From the NCBI GenBank assembly GCA_022885665.1, contig JAGQDJ010000183.1, positions 62,001 through 126,000 on the forward strand: a stretch of 64,000 bases of DNA, given 5' to 3'. Source of the DNA: Triops longicaudatus (lineage: Eukaryota > Arthropoda > Branchiopoda > Notostraca > Triopsidae). The notes beneath the pieces are model-generated. The model was not told the DNA's origin. It was given only the letters and a program-made list of their open reading frames with translations, and searched no databases. The translations under genes were made by a program, and so were the position numbers. Positions 61,901 through 64,000 of this stretch are shown piece after piece (position 1 is the first letter of the stretch; each line of letters begins with the position of its first letter).

Positions 61901-64000
61901 TCAAGCTTGGAATAGTGGAATGAAAGTTATTAGGTAGTACTTTTAGATAAGCGAAGACTGAATTAAATTGGGACTAAAGAGGCTAAACGTTTAATCACCC
62001 TGAAACTTTGCGCTCCATTTTCAAGGTTTATGACCAATTTACTAATCCTGAAAAGAATTTATCAGTTGTACTGTGCTTTGCGTTGATAGCACTTTTACTA
62101 TCTCACTTCCAAGCCACTCGAAGCCTTAAAAAAATTATGTGAACAAACTTTAACATATCGTGTTGGATTCAATCTAGAGTGTTTTATCAGTTGTGTCAGC
62201 TTGAGTTTAGCCCGTCGCTGACTTTGATTGATCATTGTGTGCTTTAGCTTGAAAGCGTTTAATGTACTTTTGTACCATTAGAATGATTTACTTTGATTTC
62301 TTTAGAATTCATTGCCTTAAAGCAGTTTTTAAGTGTTTTTCAAGCCTACAAATTACCTTCGGAAAAGATTTTTCGAATAGAAGCGAATTTACGCGTCAAA
62401 ACAATTTTCCTACATCAATAATATTTCCAATAATTCCAATTTTTTTCTAATAAATTATTTGTTTTCTAATAAATTAATAATTTTTCTAATTAATTCATAT
62501 TCTGTTTTAATAAATTATTTATTTTTTATAATAAATTTCTACATAGAATAATATATACAATCAACCTTACAACAAGAAGCAGTAATTATGCGTGCTAAAT
62601 AATTCAGCTCGTTTATTTGTCAAGAAAGTGGTTTAGGAGCTTCACACAAATGTTAGCTTTCTAATATTTGTAAGATTTTTATTGCTTTTATAAGTTTGTG
62701 TTCGTTTGGAAAAGGCAGCAAAATTATCGTTTTGAAAATGCCAAACTAGGTTCTTATTGTAGGTGAAAAAGGTTACAGGGTTTCACGAGTTTCACAGTCA
62801 GGGGCGTTTTAGTCACGATTATGACCCAGATTTGGCTGCGTTTAGTGTACAAGTAGATCAAAAGTGGCGATATGTACGTAGGTTTTCCGGACGATGTGTT
62901 TTTACCTAGTAGTTTCATTGTGTTCACAACGCCTTGTTTGGAGAGGTTAACTAAATCATTCACGGGTGATTTATGGTCGTGAAATGGTCTTTCCTCCCCT
63001 TTGGTTCCCTCTGGTTTGTTGAAGATAAATGAAGTGCAGTTTATCTCATCGCGGACAAAAGGAAGAACGGAAATGTAAAATAGCCCTGACAAGCAAGAAT
63101 TAGGAACACAAGGTGGAAAAACGCACTCTGGCGCCCAAGGCGAAGATTTATTAAGCAACTTGGTTCTCAAATATGAATTACATGTACTGTGCGTCTAACA
63201 TAACCTTCACACCTAATTTAGCAATCTTACGAGTTATTTTCTAAATATTTTTAATCTATCAATATTGCCGTATGGAATTTTTCAGATTTTTGAGTATGAA
63301 TCTAAACTTCATGAAGTCTTTTGGACCATTAACTTGAACCTATTTCGATCACTGAGAGCTAATTGTGAAATTTTGCTTCAAAATTTAAAATATTTTTGAA
63401 TTTTAAGAGTATTTGTAAAAATATTTTTAAATATTTCTTTATTTTTTTTAATCTTGAACTGCAATTTAAGTAACTTAATTAAGCGGCAAAGCGCATAAAG
63501 AAGTGTTAAAATAGATTTAAAAATTGAAAGTTTGAGCTTGGGTTGCCGGCAGAAGCTACCCGGGAAGCTAAAAGGAGTATATTCTTCTTGAAGCCTAGAA
63601 AGAGGCTGTTAAATTTTTCGGTAGGCTGGTACTCTAAAATTAGACCCGTTTCTGACACCTCTAGTGCAGGGAGCGCTTTGTTGACGCAATAGTTAACACG
63701 AAACGAGCGCGTAAAACGATATGTTACCATCTTGTGTGACAGTTTACTTGTCCCAATGTCTCCCAGATGCGGATAACAACGTTTTCTTCCCCGAGCCTTG
63801 CCATCCATAATGCATGAAACTGGAGTGACACGTGGCTAACGTTATATATTCATTGGAATGGGCCGTCTTGCGTCGATTTATAGTCTAACCGCGCCTTACC
63901 AAAAACCTCTGCCTAGATCTGACCGGAATTTCATGGAAGCAAACCGATGAAATGAAGACCAACCGAACTTAGCGTTAGACTTTATTGGATTAAAATGTAT
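58917..64000. other. Intron 2 of vilse, continuing past the window
   Basis: No further vilse exon was found. It includes an AT-rich TTTATT low-complexity block at 60836-60975 and a poly-A run near 60490-60503. The 138-codon ORF 63170-62754 (minus) has no recognised domain. Confidence 0.5.
60836..60975. repeat. TTTATT/ATTT low-complexity block
   Basis: Imperfect repeats of TTTATT and TTTTATT, including a duplicated segment ttcattgatttttt around 60910 and 60939. Confidence 0.8.

Noticed and set aside
62754..63170. 138-codon ORF on the minus strand inside the vilse intron
   Set aside because: Basic, low-information protein with no family resemblance and no splice support.
1..64000. Apparent enrichment of TTACTGC/GCAGTAA words across non-coding sequence
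   Set aside because: An impression only; I could not count occurrences against a background model.
1..64000. tRNA, rRNA, CRISPR arrays or intact transposases
   Set aside because: None was recognised on either strand.

Overview
This is eukaryotic nuclear DNA, most likely from an arthropod. It is AT-rich, the genes are built from many short exons with GT-AG introns, and the recognisable proteins are all animal proteins (Stac-type C1/SH3 protein, CLCC1, PLAT-type pancreatic lipases, HYPK, vilse/ARHGAP39, a Trx-2-like thioredoxin). I cannot fix the lineage; the arthropod call rests on my recollection of protein similarity. Intron sizes are strongly bimodal: about 53-60 bp inside the compact genes, and 6-7.5 kb in three places. 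All exon models below were read by eye and tested by splice-phase arithmetic.

Layout. 1-10.3 kb: thioredoxin on the minus strand (three coding exons seen, last exon not found), with a possible start exon of another minus-strand gene near position 270. 12.7-30.5 kb: one large minus-strand gene, 19 exons whose phases chain without a break (about 1,097 residues), coding for a Ser/Pro-rich region, a coiled coil plus F-BAR-like helical region, a C1 zinc finger, a linker and two SH3 domains ending as in STAC proteins. 30.5-36.5 kb: nothing supported. 36.6-39.2 kb: CLCC1 (ER chloride channel CLIC-like protein), minus strand, 8 exons. 40.0-50.6 kb: a lipase cluster. One complete lipase-PLAT gene lies on the minus strand; divergent from it are three consecutive lipase modules on the plus strand. 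51.3-51.7 kb: HYPK, minus strand. 52.7 kb to the window end: the first two coding exons of vilse/ARHGAP39, plus strand, separated by a 6.1-kb intron.

The most interesting object is the plus-strand lipase array (43412-50637). Only the first module has a signal-peptide exon. At both module boundaries the apparent stop codon falls inside a potential 53- or 59-bp GT-AG intron of the size and phase usual here; removing these gives one open frame of 1,452 residues: signal peptide, lipase-PLAT, lipase-PLAT, lipase. All three catalytic triads look intact. If transcripts confirm it, this is a secreted three-headed lipase. The fusion of F-BAR-like sequence to a Stac protein is the second notable architecture.
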